From positions 1-48,131 of the forward strand of contig RGPT01000003.1 of NCBI GenBank assembly GCA_010032545.1: DNA of 48,131 nucleotides, read 5' to 3'. Below, piece by piece: positions 16,168 to 24,855 of this stretch; within the stretch, counting starts at the first letter, position 1, and every line of letters begins with the position of its first letter. The stretch comes from Alphaproteobacteria bacterium. Its GTDB lineage: Bacteria; Pseudomonadota; Alphaproteobacteria; Reyranellales; Reyranellaceae. The notes under the pieces are model-generated. The model saw only the letters and a list, made by a program, of their open reading frames with translations, ran no database searches and was not told where the DNA came from. The position numbers were made by a program, and so were the translations under genes.

Positions 16168-17234
16168 TCAGTCGGGTTCGATCAAGGCACCCCCTGCCTT
16201 CAGGGCATCGATGTCGGCTTCGCCGATCCCTGCTTCGGCCAGGATGGCCCGCGAATCCGCTCCCAGGAGCGGTGCCATCGACCGGATCGCAGGGGGCGTC
16301 CGGCTCATCCGCATCGGGGGCTCGACCATCAAGATCTCGCCTTCGCTCGGGTGAGGATATCGACCATCGAATACATGTCCGAGATGTTCATGGATCGGGC
16401 ATTCAGCGTCGAATAGCGTGGGTCCTTGAGTACCTCGGGCCGACCGACGATGTCGAAGAAGCTGCGCCAATGCTTGTCGTTGTAGGGCAGTATCGCCATC
16501 CAGCCATCCAGGGTCCGGAAGGGTTTGCGGGTGCGGGCGAGCAGCCGGGAGTAGCCGACCTCGCCATCGTCGCTGAAAGTGCGCTCCCAAAGATGCTCGA
16601 CCATAAGCCAGGCGGCCATGGTCTCGAACATCGGAACCTCGACGAACTGGCCTTCGCCCGTGCGCTGCCGATGCATGAGCGCCGACAGCGTCGAGAAGGC
16701 AAAGGTCAGTCCCACGGTCTTGTCGGCAAGGATCGTCGGCGGATAGCGCGGCACGTCGTCGCCAGCGGCGCGGCCCATCAGGTCGGCGATGCCGAAGCGG
16801 GCCTGGATCGCATCATCGTAGGCCGGCAGTTTTCCGTAAGGACCGTCGGCTGAAAAGCCGTAGGCGCCGACATAAACGATGTCGGGCTTCACTTTCCGGA
16901 TGTCCTCGTAGCCCAGCCCGAGACCCTCGATCGCCTGTGGCCGCAGTGCGTGGACGAAGGCATCGGCCGTCGCCACGACCTTGAGAAGCGCCGTTCGCGC
17001 CGCCGCGTTCTTGAGGTCGAGGCAGAGCGAGCGCTTGTTGCGGTTCACGTACAAATAGGTCGGGCCCATCCCCGGGGTCTTGCCCGGCTTGCCGATGTGA
17101 CGGACGGCGTCGCCTTCAGGTGCCTCGACCTTGATCACTTCGGCCCCCTGGTCCGCGAGCAACATTGTTCCATAGGGGCCGAGGATGACATTGGTGAGGT
17201 CGATGATTTTGATGCCTTCGAGAGCGCCGGGCAT
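16168..17234 (-). pseudogene. CaiB/BaiF-type CoA-transferase, frameshifted with an internal deletion
   Basis: The first 290 or so residues (from the ATG at 17232) are a good class III CoA-transferase: LEGIKIIDLTNVILGPYGTM, ADQGAEVIKVEAPEGD, NRNKRSLCLDLKN, and LADKTVGLTFAFSTLSALMHR. The frame then ends abruptly at 16329 after YSMVDILTRAKARS. The true C-terminus continues in another frame: HPSEGEILMVEPPMRMS, then APLLGADSRAILAEAGI down to a stop at 16168. Compared with the usual length, about 45-50 residues are missing at the junction near 16350, including the region that normally closes the small domain. An enzyme of this kind would move CoA between a carboxylic acid and an acyl-CoA. It is divergent from marR and may have been part of the regulated pathway. 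Confidence 0.85.
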
Positions 17235-17440
17235 TGAGTTGTCCTGTGAGTGTGGAGGCGGGTGACACTGCCATTGCCTCTGGGTCTCGTCACGAGGTTA
17301 CCGTCGATCGATGCGCGCGCTGCCGCGCCCGCGCGAACGAGTCAAGAGGCCGCAATCAATCACCGCCACAGGCGAGTGTTATGTGACCGTTGTGCGACGC
17401 GCGCGGTCGGTGTAGCCAAGGAACAACAAAGGCGGGGGCG

Positions 17441-17914
17441 ATGCGGGGCAACGTCGCAAAAAAACTTCAAGAGCCAAAGTCGGCATCAAGTCCGACGTCG
17501 CGGTCTTACCGCATCGAAGAGCAAGTGGGCTATCTGCTGCGTCGCGCCCATCAACGCGCCAGCGCCATTTTTCAGGTCGGCATCGGCGATCCCAACATCA
17601 CGCCGACCCAGTACTCGAGCATGGTGAAGCTGAACGAGTACACCGAGCTGTCGCAGAACCTGCTCGGCCGTCTGGTTGGCATGGATAAGGCCACGATGCA
17701 GGGCGTCGTGCGGAGACTGAAGGAGCGCGGCCTTGTCGATTCACGGCCCGATCCTGGCGATGCGCGGCGCACGTTGCTCAGCCTGACGACGGAAGGTCAG
17801 CGGCTGGTGAACAAGCTTCTGATCAACGGCCCTGCGGTGTCGCGCGAAACGATGAAGCCGCTTACCGTCCAGGAGCAACGGCAGCTTCTTGAACTTCTGT
17901 CCAAGATCGTCTGA
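17441..17914 (+). CDS. MarR-family transcriptional regulator
   Basis: 157 residues. Winged helix-turn-helix core: RIEEQVGYLLRRAHQRASAIF, NITPTQYSSMVKLNEYTELS, the recognition helix region LVGMDKATMQGVVRRLKERG and the wing DSRPDPGDARRTLLSLT. MarR proteins bind as dimers to palindromes and usually release DNA on binding a small phenolic or carboxylic ligand. It is divergent from the damaged CoA-transferase and 58 bases upstream of the molybdenum-hydroxylase genes, so it is the natural local regulator of the island. The frame opens earlier with TTG at 17390, but the ATG at 17441 has GGCGGGGG upstream. I found no clear operator palindrome in 17235-17440. Confidence 0.85.
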   Translation: MRGNVAKKLQEPKSASSPTSRSYRIEEQVGYLLRRAHQRASAIFQVGIGDPNITPTQYSSMVKLNEYTELSQNLLGRLVGMDKATMQGVVRRLKERGLVDSRPDPGDARRTLLSLTTEGQRLVNKLLINGPAVSRETMKPLTVQEQRQLLELLSKIV

Positions 17915-17972
17915 CCGCACCCGATCGTTTGACTCGCGTGGGCCGTCTGGCCATCGTACGTGCACGAACGAA

Positions 17973-18803
17973 ATGGGTGAATACATCCGTCCCTCGCGCC
18001 TGGAAGAGGCATTGTCGGCCCTCGCACGGCCGCACACGGTGCTGGCTGGAGGCACCGACTTCTATCCGGCCCGGGTCGGCCGGACGATCGACGAAGACAT
18101 CGTCGACGTCACTGCCATCGATGCTCTGCGCGGCATCTCGGCGACCGCCGCAGGGTGGCGGCTGGGCGCCACAACGAGCTGGCGTGCGCTTATCGAAGCC
18201 GACCTGCCACCCTTGTTCGACGGCCTGAAGCAGGCCGCGCGCGAGGTCGGTGGCCGCCAGATCCAGAATTCAGGCACGCTGGCAGGCAACCTCTGTAATG
18301 CGTCGCCAGCCGCCGATGGCGTGCCGGGCTTGCTGGCGCTGGGCGCCGAGGTTGAGATCGCCAGTCGTGAAGTTATCCGTCGCGTGCCGCTCGAGCGTTT
18401 CATCACCGGCCTTCGCCGTACCGACTTGCGCCCTGGCGAACTCGTGGTTGCTCTCCACGTTGCCAGACCCACCCATCCGGCGCGAAGCGCATTCCTGAAG
18501 CTCGGCGCCCGGCGTTATCTCGTGATCTCGATCGCCATGGCTGCCGCCACGCTGGAAGTCGCCGAAGGCCGGGTTGCCGCCGCCCGAGTCGCTGTCGGCG
18601 CCTGCTCGGCCGTCGCCCAGCGCCTTGTCGCGCTCGAGGCGGCTCTGGTGGGCGCACCGCTCGACCGATCTCTGGCCGACCGGGTCGATCCGACCCATCT
18701 CGGGCCTCTGGCGCCCATCGACGATTTGCGTGGCAGTGCGGATTATCGGCGTCAGTCGGTCCTCGTCCTGTTGCGCCGCCTGTTGGCCGGGCTCGCGCCA
18801 TGA
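17973..18803 (+). CDS. Molybdenum hydroxylase FAD-binding (medium) subunit
   Basis: 276 residues, CoxM/XdhB type. This subunit passes electrons from the iron-sulfur centres to an acceptor through FAD. It shows the ADP-binding VLAGGTDFYPAR near residue 27, and IQNSGTLAGNLCNASPAAD near residue 105, the paired FAD-binding motifs of the vanillyl-alcohol-oxidase-like fold, followed by the CO-dehydrogenase flavoprotein C-terminal domain (KLGARRYLVISIAMAAA). The ATG at 17973 gives the family N-terminus (MGEYIRPSRLEEALSAL). The stop overlaps the next gene's ATG by 4 bases, so the subunits are co-translated. Confidence 0.9.
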   Translation: MGEYIRPSRLEEALSALARPHTVLAGGTDFYPARVGRTIDEDIVDVTAIDALRGISATAAGWRLGATTSWRALIEADLPPLFDGLKQAAREVGGRQIQNSGTLAGNLCNASPAADGVPGLLALGAEVEIASREVIRRVPLERFITGLRRTDLRPGELVVALHVARPTHPARSAFLKLGARRYLVISIAMAAATLEVAEGRVAAARVAVGACSAVAQRLVALEAALVGAPLDRSLADRVDPTHLGPLAPIDDLRGSADYRRQSVLVLLRRLLAGLAP

Positions 18804-21508
18804 CAGTGTCATTCATGCTGAACGGAACCGCGGCGACGTGGATGGGGCCGCCGGTCACACGGCTCTCCGCCGCCCTGCGCGATGATCTGGGCCTTACCGG
18901 CACCAAAGTCGGGTGTGAAGCCGGCGACTGCGGTGCCTGCACCGTCCTGCTCGACGGTCGGCAGGTCTGTTCTTGCCTGGTTGCAATGGGCCAGGTCGAG
19001 GGCTGCGCCGTCGAAACAGTTGAAGGCCTGGCGGCAGACGACGGCACCCTCGCCCGACTGCAGAAGTCTTTCCTCGCCCACGGTGCAGCTCAGTGCGGCA
19101 TCTGCACGCCCGGCATGCTGATGGCGGCCGAAGAACTGTTGCGCAAGGTTTCGCGACCCGGTCGCGGCGAGGTCGAGGATGCCCTGGGTGGCGTGCTCTG
19201 CCGCTGCACCGGCTATGCCAAGATCGTTGATGCCGTTGTGGCTGCAGCCGACCCGACGGCGATCGTGACGCCGTCTGCAGGCGCCGCCGTGGGAGCCCGT
19301 CTGGTCCGCGTCGATGGGCACGCCAAGGTTACTGGTCTCGACGTGTTCGGCGCCGATGGTGTTCCGCCCGATGCGCTGTGGATCCGCGTGGTGCGCGCGC
19401 CACACGCGCGGGGCCGGTTCACGCTGGGCGATATGACGCCTTTGCGTCGCCGGCTGGCGGCCGTCCTGACCGCCGCCGACGTGCCGTTCAATGGCTTCGG
19501 CATTTATCCCGACATCAAGGACCAGCCCGTGCTGGCCGACGGGATCGTGCGCTATCGCGGCGAGGCGGTTGTGGCGCTGGTTGGCGAGCATGCGACCGTG
19601 CTATCCATCCGTGACGACGAAGTACCGATCGACTGGGCGCCCGAACCGCCTGTGATGGGCATCGATGCGGCAACGGCAGCGGATGCGCCGCTGATCCAGG
19701 CCGACAAGCCGAAGAACCTGCTGCTGGAGGGCGGCGTGCGGCACGGCGATGCGACGGCGGCCTTCGCCGGCTGCGCTGCCGTGGCCGAGGGCGTCTTCGA
19801 GACGGTATTCGTCGAGCACGCCTACATCGAGCCCGAGGCCGGCTGGGCCCAGCGTGTGGGCGACCGCATCGAAATCCATGTCACGACCCAGACGCCCTAC
19901 ATGGACCGTGACGAAATCGCCAATGTGATGCAGCTCAAGCCGGAGAATGTGCGCATCGTGCCCACCGCCTGCGGTGGCGGCTTCGGCGGCAAGCTCGATC
20001 TCTCGGTCCAGCCGCTGGTCGCCGTGGCGGCATGGCTGCTGAAGCGTACCGTGGCCTGCGTCTACACCCGGCCCGAAAGCATGGCCGCCTCCACCAAGCG
20101 TCACCCGGCACGGATTTCGGCGAAGTTCGGCTGCGACGCCACGGGCAGGCTGCTCGCCTGCGATGTGACGGCGACGTTCGATACCGGCGCCTATGCATCG
20201 TGGGGCCCGACCGTCGCCAACCGGGTGCCGGTCCATGCCATGGGCCCCTATGTCGTGCCCCACGTACGGACCAGGGGCGAGGCTTACTTTACCAACGGCC
20301 CGCCAGCCGGTGCTTTTCGCGGATTTGGCGTGCCGCAGGCCGCCATCGCTCACGAGGCGATGATGGACGAGCTTGCCGACAAGCTCGGCATCGACCGGTT
20401 GGAATTCCGTCATCGGAACGCGCTCAGGACTGGGGACACCACGGCAACAGGACAGGTGCTGGCCCATTCCGCCGGCCTCGCCCAATGCCTGGAGGCCTTG
20501 CGGCCGCATTGGCGGCGGACTCAGGACGAGGTCGTGGCGTTCAATGAAAACGGTGGCATGAGGCGCCGCGGCGTCGGCATCGGCTGCATGTGGTACGGCA
20601 TCGGCAACACGTCGATGTCCAATCCCTCGTGCATCAGGATCGGCCTGTCACCGGACGGCACGCTCACACTCTACAACGGTGCGGTCGATATCGGGCAGGG
20701 CAGCAACACCATCCTGACGCAGATCGCCGCCGATGCGCTGGGCCTGCCGGCGGCGCAGTTTGCCCTCGTCTCGGGCGACACTGATCTTACCGCCGACGCC
20801 GGCAAGACGTCGGCTTCGCGCCAGACCTTCGTGTCGGGCCGCGCAGCCGAGGGGGCAGGCCGTGACCTTCGCCAGCAGATCCTGCGGCTGGCCAATGCCG
20901 GGCCCGATGCCGAGCTGTCGCTCGACGGCGCCAGGCTCACGGTGCACGAAGCTGGCGAGGTGCGCGTGATTGACCTCGCGACGATTGGCTCGCTGACGGG
21001 AGAGGGCCGCTTCGATCCGCCGACCACGCCGCTCGACGCCAACGGCCAAGGTATTCCCTACGCGACCTACGCCTTTGCCGCGCAAATGGCTGAGGTCGAG
21101 GTCGACATCGAACTCGGCACCGTCAGGGTTTTGCGCATCGTGGCCGCCCACGACGTCGGCCGGGCGATCAACCCTACTCTGGTCGAAGGCCAGATCGAGG
21201 GCGGCATCGCCCAAGGGTTGGGCCTCGCCTTGATGGAAGAGTTCCTGCCCGGCCGGACCGAGAACCTGCACGACTACCTGATTCCGACCTTCGGGGATGT
21301 TCCGGAAATCGAGTGCATCCTGATCGAAGACCGAGAGCCGCTGGGCCCTTCCGGGGCCAAGGGCGTGGGTGAGCCCGGGCTTGTTGCAACGGCGCCGGCG
21401 ATCCTGGGTGCCATCCATCACGCGACCGGCGTGCGGGCTCGCCGCGTTCCCTTGTTGCCGCATCGCCTGCGCGAGGCCATCGTTGGTCTGAAGGGAACAG
21501 GGGCATGA
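18800..21508 (+). CDS. Fused 2Fe-2S / molybdopterin-binding hydroxylase subunit (xanthine dehydrogenase family)
   Basis: 902 residues joining two normally separate subunits. Residues 1-155 are the 2Fe-2S part: Cys39, 44, 47 and 59 for the plant-ferredoxin-type cluster (CEAGDCGAC), then Cys99, 102, 134 and 136 (CGICTPGM, CRCTGY). Residues 165-902 are the molybdenum domain: KVTGLDVFGAD, the cofactor-binding ACGGGFGGK, AFRGFGVPQ, GQGSNTILTQIAADALG, and the catalytic glutamate Glu858 in GVGEPGL. These enzymes hydroxylate a carbon next to a ring nitrogen, or an aldehyde, with water as oxygen source. The substrate is unpredictable from sequence; the coupled 6-hydroxynicotinate-reductase-like gene points to an N-heterocycle. 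Both ends overlap neighbours by 4 bases. Confidence 0.9.
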   Translation: MTVSFMLNGTAATWMGPPVTRLSAALRDDLGLTGTKVGCEAGDCGACTVLLDGRQVCSCLVAMGQVEGCAVETVEGLAADDGTLARLQKSFLAHGAAQCGICTPGMLMAAEELLRKVSRPGRGEVEDALGGVLCRCTGYAKIVDAVVAAADPTAIVTPSAGAAVGARLVRVDGHAKVTGLDVFGADGVPPDALWIRVVRAPHARGRFTLGDMTPLRRRLAAVLTAADVPFNGFGIYPDIKDQPVLADGIVRYRGEAVVALVGEHATVLSIRDDEVPIDWAPEPPVMGIDAATAADAPLIQADKPKNLLLEGGVRHGDATAAFAGCAAVAEGVFETVFVEHAYIEPEAGWAQRVGDRIEIHVTTQTPYMDRDEIANVMQLKPENVRIVPTACGGGFGGKLDLSVQPLVAVAAWLLKRTVACVYTRPESMAASTKRHPARISAKFGCDATGRLLACDVTATFDTGAYASWGPTVANRVPVHAMGPYVVPHVRTRGEAYFTNGPPAGAFRGFGVPQAAIAHEAMMDELADKLGIDRLEFRHRNALRTGDTTATGQVLAHSAGLAQCLEALRPHWRRTQDEVVAFNENGGMRRRGVGIGCMWYGIGNTSMSNPSCIRIGLSPDGTLTLYNGAVDIGQGSNTILTQIAADALGLPAAQFALVSGDTDLTADAGKTSASRQTFVSGRAAEGAGRDLRQQILRLANAGPDAELSLDGARLTVHEAGEVRVIDLATIGSLTGEGRFDPPTTPLDANGQGIPYATYAFAAQMAEVEVDIELGTVRVLRIVAAHDVGRAINPTLVEGQIEGGIAQGLGLALMEEFLPGRTENLHDYLIPTFGDVPEIECILIEDREPLGPSGAKGVGEPGLVATAPAILGAIHHATGVRARRVPLLPHRLREAIVGLKGTGA

Positions 21509-22965
21509 GCGACGACATTTCGCTCACCGAAGCCGAGCGCACTGCCGGTATCGTGCGTTGCGACGCCTGTCCGGTGCTGTGCCGCATCCGGCCGGGGCGT
21601 GCCGGCGCCTGCGACCGCTATGCCAACGATGAAGGCAGGCTGGTGAGAGTCGACCCCCTGGTGTTGTTGGCGAAGCCCGATGTGGCGCGCGTTGCCTTCG
21701 TCGAGGGCAGCGATGGCTGGCGCGGCGAATTGGGCAAGGGCGAGGGCGCCTTCGTCACCGGTATCGGCGCTACCACGACCTATCCAGACTACAAGCCGGC
21801 CCCCTTCATCGTCTCTTCCAGGCACGACGGCGTCGACATGGTCACCGTCGTCACCGAGGGCATCTTCAGCTACTGCGGCGTAAAAGTGAAGATCGACACC
21901 GACCGCTATCTCGGACCCGAGCAGGCGGCGGTGCGGGTGAAGGGCGAGGCGGTGGGCCACGTCACCACGGCGGAATACGGCTCCCAGATGCTGTCGCTGG
22001 GCGGCGTGCATCACTTGACCGGCGGTAGCAAGAAAGAAGGTGTCATTACGTGTGATGCATTGCTGGCGCTTTGCAATCGCGAAGCCGTGGAGCTCTCGAT
22101 CGACGGGGGCTCAACGGTCGTCGTCCAGGCCGATAAACCCCCGATCGTGAACGGGGTCGTCGAGGAACGCATGCGGGTGGGCTGTGGCTCGGCGGCCATC
22201 GGCATGTTCGCGCCGCAATGGCATGGCCATGTCGACGAGGTGATCGTGGTCGACGATCACATCACCGGCGTGCTTAGCGAGCATCAGGGCGGCGCCTTTC
22301 TCGACATGAAGCCTGCCGGGATCCGTGTGCGCGGCCGACGCTCGACGCCCGGCCGCTATTTTCAGGTGGCTGAACCCGGGCTGGGCTGGGGCGGTACCGA
22401 TGTCAGCGATCCGCTAGAGATCATCGACCGGATCGACCCCAAGCAGGCCTGGTCTGGCCTCCGGTTGCTGATGGTCTCGACTACGGGCGAGCATTCTGCG
22501 TGGTTCGAACTCGACAATGACCTCAAGCCGCAACCGATGCCGATGCCGGCCCCCGTCCGCCTCGTGGTCGAGCGGATCGCCGAGAATTGCGAACCCGCGC
22601 TCTGCACGGTGCTGTTCATGGCCGGTGCCGGCGGGTCGTTGCGCGCCGGTGTCACGGAAAACCCCGTGCGCCTCACGCGTTCGGTGCGCGATGCGCTGAC
22701 CAAGGTGACTCTGGGAGGTGTGTCGGCCTATGTCTGGCCGGGCGGCGGTATCACCCTGATGGTCGATGTGGCACGCATGCCGAAGAATTCCTTTGGCTAT
22801 GTGCCGACGCCGGCGCTGGTGGCGCCGATCGAGTTCACGCTGCGTGCCGACGACTATGCCGCCCTGGGCGGTTACGCCTCGCGCGCCATCACCTTGGAGG
22901 ATGCCGTTGCCCGCGCCGGTCATGTCCGGGTCGATCAGGCGCGCCTCGACGAGGATAAGCGTTGA
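21505..22965 (+). CDS. 6-hydroxynicotinate-reductase-like protein
   Basis: 486 residues. I recognise the family annotated as 6-hydroxynicotinate reductase, known from nicotinate fermentation in Eubacterium barkeri, where it reduces 6-hydroxynicotinate to tetrahydro-6-oxonicotinate with ferredoxin. An N-terminal cysteine cluster (Cys19, 22, 26, 36 in RCDACPVLCRIRPGRAGAC) suggests a metal or iron-sulfur site. A glycine-rich TGIGATTTYPDY at residues 85-96 contains a GAT triplet resembling acceptor sites for covalent flavin. No signal peptide or membrane segment was seen. Coupled by 4-base overlaps to the molybdenum hydroxylase upstream and the UPF0280 gene downstream. The reaction in an aerobic alphaproteobacterium is inferred, not known; ring reduction of a hydroxylated heterocycle is the simplest guess. 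Confidence 0.78.
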   Translation: MSDDISLTEAERTAGIVRCDACPVLCRIRPGRAGACDRYANDEGRLVRVDPLVLLAKPDVARVAFVEGSDGWRGELGKGEGAFVTGIGATTTYPDYKPAPFIVSSRHDGVDMVTVVTEGIFSYCGVKVKIDTDRYLGPEQAAVRVKGEAVGHVTTAEYGSQMLSLGGVHHLTGGSKKEGVITCDALLALCNREAVELSIDGGSTVVVQADKPPIVNGVVEERMRVGCGSAAIGMFAPQWHGHVDEVIVVDDHITGVLSEHQGGAFLDMKPAGIRVRGRRSTPGRYFQVAEPGLGWGGTDVSDPLEIIDRIDPKQAWSGLRLLMVSTTGEHSAWFELDNDLKPQPMPMPAPVRLVVERIAENCEPALCTVLFMAGAGGSLRAGVTENPVRLTRSVRDALTKVTLGGVSAYVWPGGGITLMVDVARMPKNSFGYVPTPALVAPIEFTLRADDYAALGGYASRAITLEDAVARAGHVRVDQARLDEDKR

Positions 22966-23822
22966 GCGGCGCGATCGTGGCGCGGCTCCCCGACGGCCGA
23001 CTGCATCTGCAGGAGGGGCCGATTGACCTCGTCATAGAGGCCTTCGGCGCCGTCATCGAAGTCGAGCGCGCTTATGCTCAGGCTGTCGAGTGCTTTGGGG
23101 GTGTCTTGTCCGATCTGGTGCGCGAACTTCCGACGTTGCGTCGACCGGTCGGTGAGGCCGCGCCGCAGCTTCAGGGGCCGGTGGCACGGCGCATGGCCGA
23201 GGCGGTGTGGCCTCATCGTGCGGTCTTCATCACGCCGATGGCGGCTGTCGCCGGCGCCGTTGCGGACGAGGTCCTGCAGGCCCTGGTGCGCGACCGCACG
23301 CTTGAGAAGGCCTACGTCAACGACGGCGGCGATATCGCGATCCATCTGGCGCCGGGCCAGCAACTGCGGGCAGGCATCGTCGGCGATCTTCACGCACCGC
23401 AGCTTTCAGGGTTTGCGACCCTGCATCATAACCGGCCGGTCCGTGGCATTGCCACGTCGGGCCGCGGCGGTCGGTCCTTTTCGCGTGGCATCGCCGATTC
23501 GGCTACAGTTCTGGCGGCAACCGCCGCTGTCGCCGATGCCGCGGCGACCCTGATCGCCAACGCCGTGAACGTGGACACGCCCGCCATCCGCCGTCAGCCG
23601 GCGTGCGAGATCGACCCCGACAGCGACCTCGGCGGGCTGCCGGTGACGGTCGCTGTGGGCGAGCTGTCGCCCGCGCTGGTCGCTGAGGCCCTGGATCGCG
23701 GCGTGCTCGAAGCCCGGCGGCTGAGACTCTGCGGCATCATCGACAGCGCCGCCCTGTCATTGAAAGGGCACTGGCGTATCGAAGCCGATGACAAGGCGAT
23801 TGCCGAGGCGAGGATGGGATGA
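22962..23822 (+). CDS. UPF0280-family protein (ApbE-like)
   Basis: 286 residues. The pattern KAYVNDGGDIAIHLAPGQQ near residue 120 and RGIATSGRGGRSFSRGIAD near residue 160 resembles ApbE, the FAD:protein FMN transferase that attaches FMN to a threonine of its target. UPF0280 is a divergent relative of undefined function. It starts with TTG at 22962-22964, overlapping the previous stop as TTGA, so its translation depends on the reductase-like gene. The weak start codon and the coupling imply a sub-stoichiometric helper such as a maturase. An alternative is a carbohydrate- or acid-processing role unrelated to flavin. Confidence 0.75.
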   Translation: MSGAIVARLPDGRLHLQEGPIDLVIEAFGAVIEVERAYAQAVECFGGVLSDLVRELPTLRRPVGEAAPQLQGPVARRMAEAVWPHRAVFITPMAAVAGAVADEVLQALVRDRTLEKAYVNDGGDIAIHLAPGQQLRAGIVGDLHAPQLSGFATLHHNRPVRGIATSGRGGRSFSRGIADSATVLAATAAVADAAATLIANAVNVDTPAIRRQPACEIDPDSDLGGLPVTVAVGELSPALVAEALDRGVLEARRLRLCGIIDSAALSLKGHWRIEADDKAIAEARMG

Positions 23823-24406
23823 GCGATCCGGTGAAACTCCGCAAATACGTCGCGACGGTTGAGGAGACGCATCACGATGGCGGCCCGGTTCTGGTACGGC
23901 CGGTGACAAAGGCCGTTGTCGGCGGCGTCATCGCCAACCCTTACGCAGGCCGGCACGTTGCCGACATCCAGCCGTTGATGAAGTCGCTGGAATCACTTGC
24001 CGTCGACCTTACCGAGCGCGTCCTGAAGATTCTGGGTGCCAAGGGGGCGGATCTCGAAGCCTACGGAAAAGGCGCCATAGTCGGTCTCGCCGGCGAGCTG
24101 GAGCATGCGGCGCTATGGCACCAGCCCTCCGGCTTCGGTATCCGACACGCCATGGGTGGCGCCAAGTCGATCGTGCCCTCGACAGTGAAGGTGGCAACGG
24201 CCGGCACGCGTATCGACATTCCCCTGCATCACGTGACGGCCGCCTACGTGCGCAGTCATTTCGACGCTATCGAATTTTGTGTGCCGGACGGCCCCAAGCC
24301 CGATGAAATCGTATTCATCGTTGCGGCTTCGATCGGCGGCCGCCCGCATGCGCGCGTTGGGGGACTGACGCCGGCGGATATCAAGCTCGGAGACGGCCAG
24401 CGATGA
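23819..24406 (+). CDS. AA_synth-family (DUF1185) protein
   Basis: 195 residues. It matches the family labelled amino acid synthesis (PF06684), a name that does not rest on a demonstrated reaction. Visible features are KLRKYVATVEETHHDGG, NPYAGRHVADIQPLM, the GKGAIVGLAGELEHAALWHQ block with a conserved histidine pair, and RHAMGGAKSIVPS. Proteins of this kind are small, soluble and often encoded beside UPF0280 and reductase-like genes in soil proteobacteria, as I remember. It may handle an amino-acid-like or oxo-acid intermediate. ATGA overlaps on both sides place it in the coupled operon. Confidence 0.72.
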   Translation: MSDPVKLRKYVATVEETHHDGGPVLVRPVTKAVVGGVIANPYAGRHVADIQPLMKSLESLAVDLTERVLKILGAKGADLEAYGKGAIVGLAGELEHAALWHQPSGFGIRHAMGGAKSIVPSTVKVATAGTRIDIPLHHVTAAYVRSHFDAIEFCVPDGPKPDEIVFIVAASIGGRPHARVGGLTPADIKLGDGQR

Positions 24407-24780
24407 GCGATCCTCTGATGACGGCGATGGGTGTTCTTGACGACTACATGGCGGCACTTAACCGTGGAGACGAACCTGGCGTCAACGCAGCCTGCAATTT
24501 CCCGCATGTGCGGCTGGCCGGCGGCAAGGTCGTCGTCTGGCCGAACCACGGCGACTACAAGCTCCAGGACTTTGTCGCTCGGGCCGGCGACGGCTGGGAC
24601 CACAGCAACTGGGATGAGCGCGTACCGATTCATGTCGGCGACAAGAAAGTCCATCTGAAGGTGAAGTTCAGTCGCTGGAAGAAGGACGGCTCGCTGATCG
24701 GTCGCTTCGAGACGATCTACATCGTGACCTATCAGGACGGTCACTGGGGCATACAGGCGCGGTCGAGTTTTGCCGACTGA
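24403..24780 (+). CDS. Small NTF2/SnoaL-like protein
   Basis: 125 residues with a pattern suggesting a cone-shaped NTF2-like fold: an N-terminal helix VLDDYMAALNRGDEPGV, NFPHVRLAGGKVVVW, and antiparallel strands VHLKVKFSRWKKDGSLIGRF and TIYIVTYQDGHWGIQARSSF. There is no catalytic signature that names a reaction. It is the last gene of the run coupled by 4-base overlaps that begins at 17973, so it is likely to act on, or bind, an intermediate of that pathway. Confidence 0.6.
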   Translation: MSDPLMTAMGVLDDYMAALNRGDEPGVNAACNFPHVRLAGGKVVVWPNHGDYKLQDFVARAGDGWDHSNWDERVPIHVGDKKVHLKVKFSRWKKDGSLIGRFETIYIVTYQDGHWGIQARSSFAD

Positions 24781-24855
24781 GAGCTTGTGGGGTACGGGTC
24801 GGGCTCGCTACGCTTGGCCTAGGGAGCGTTTCACGGTTTTTCGGAGGGGGATGTC

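Noticed and set aside
17235-17440. MarR operator between the CoA-transferase remnant and marR
   Set aside because: I searched by eye for a palindrome of 16-20 bases and found none convincing.
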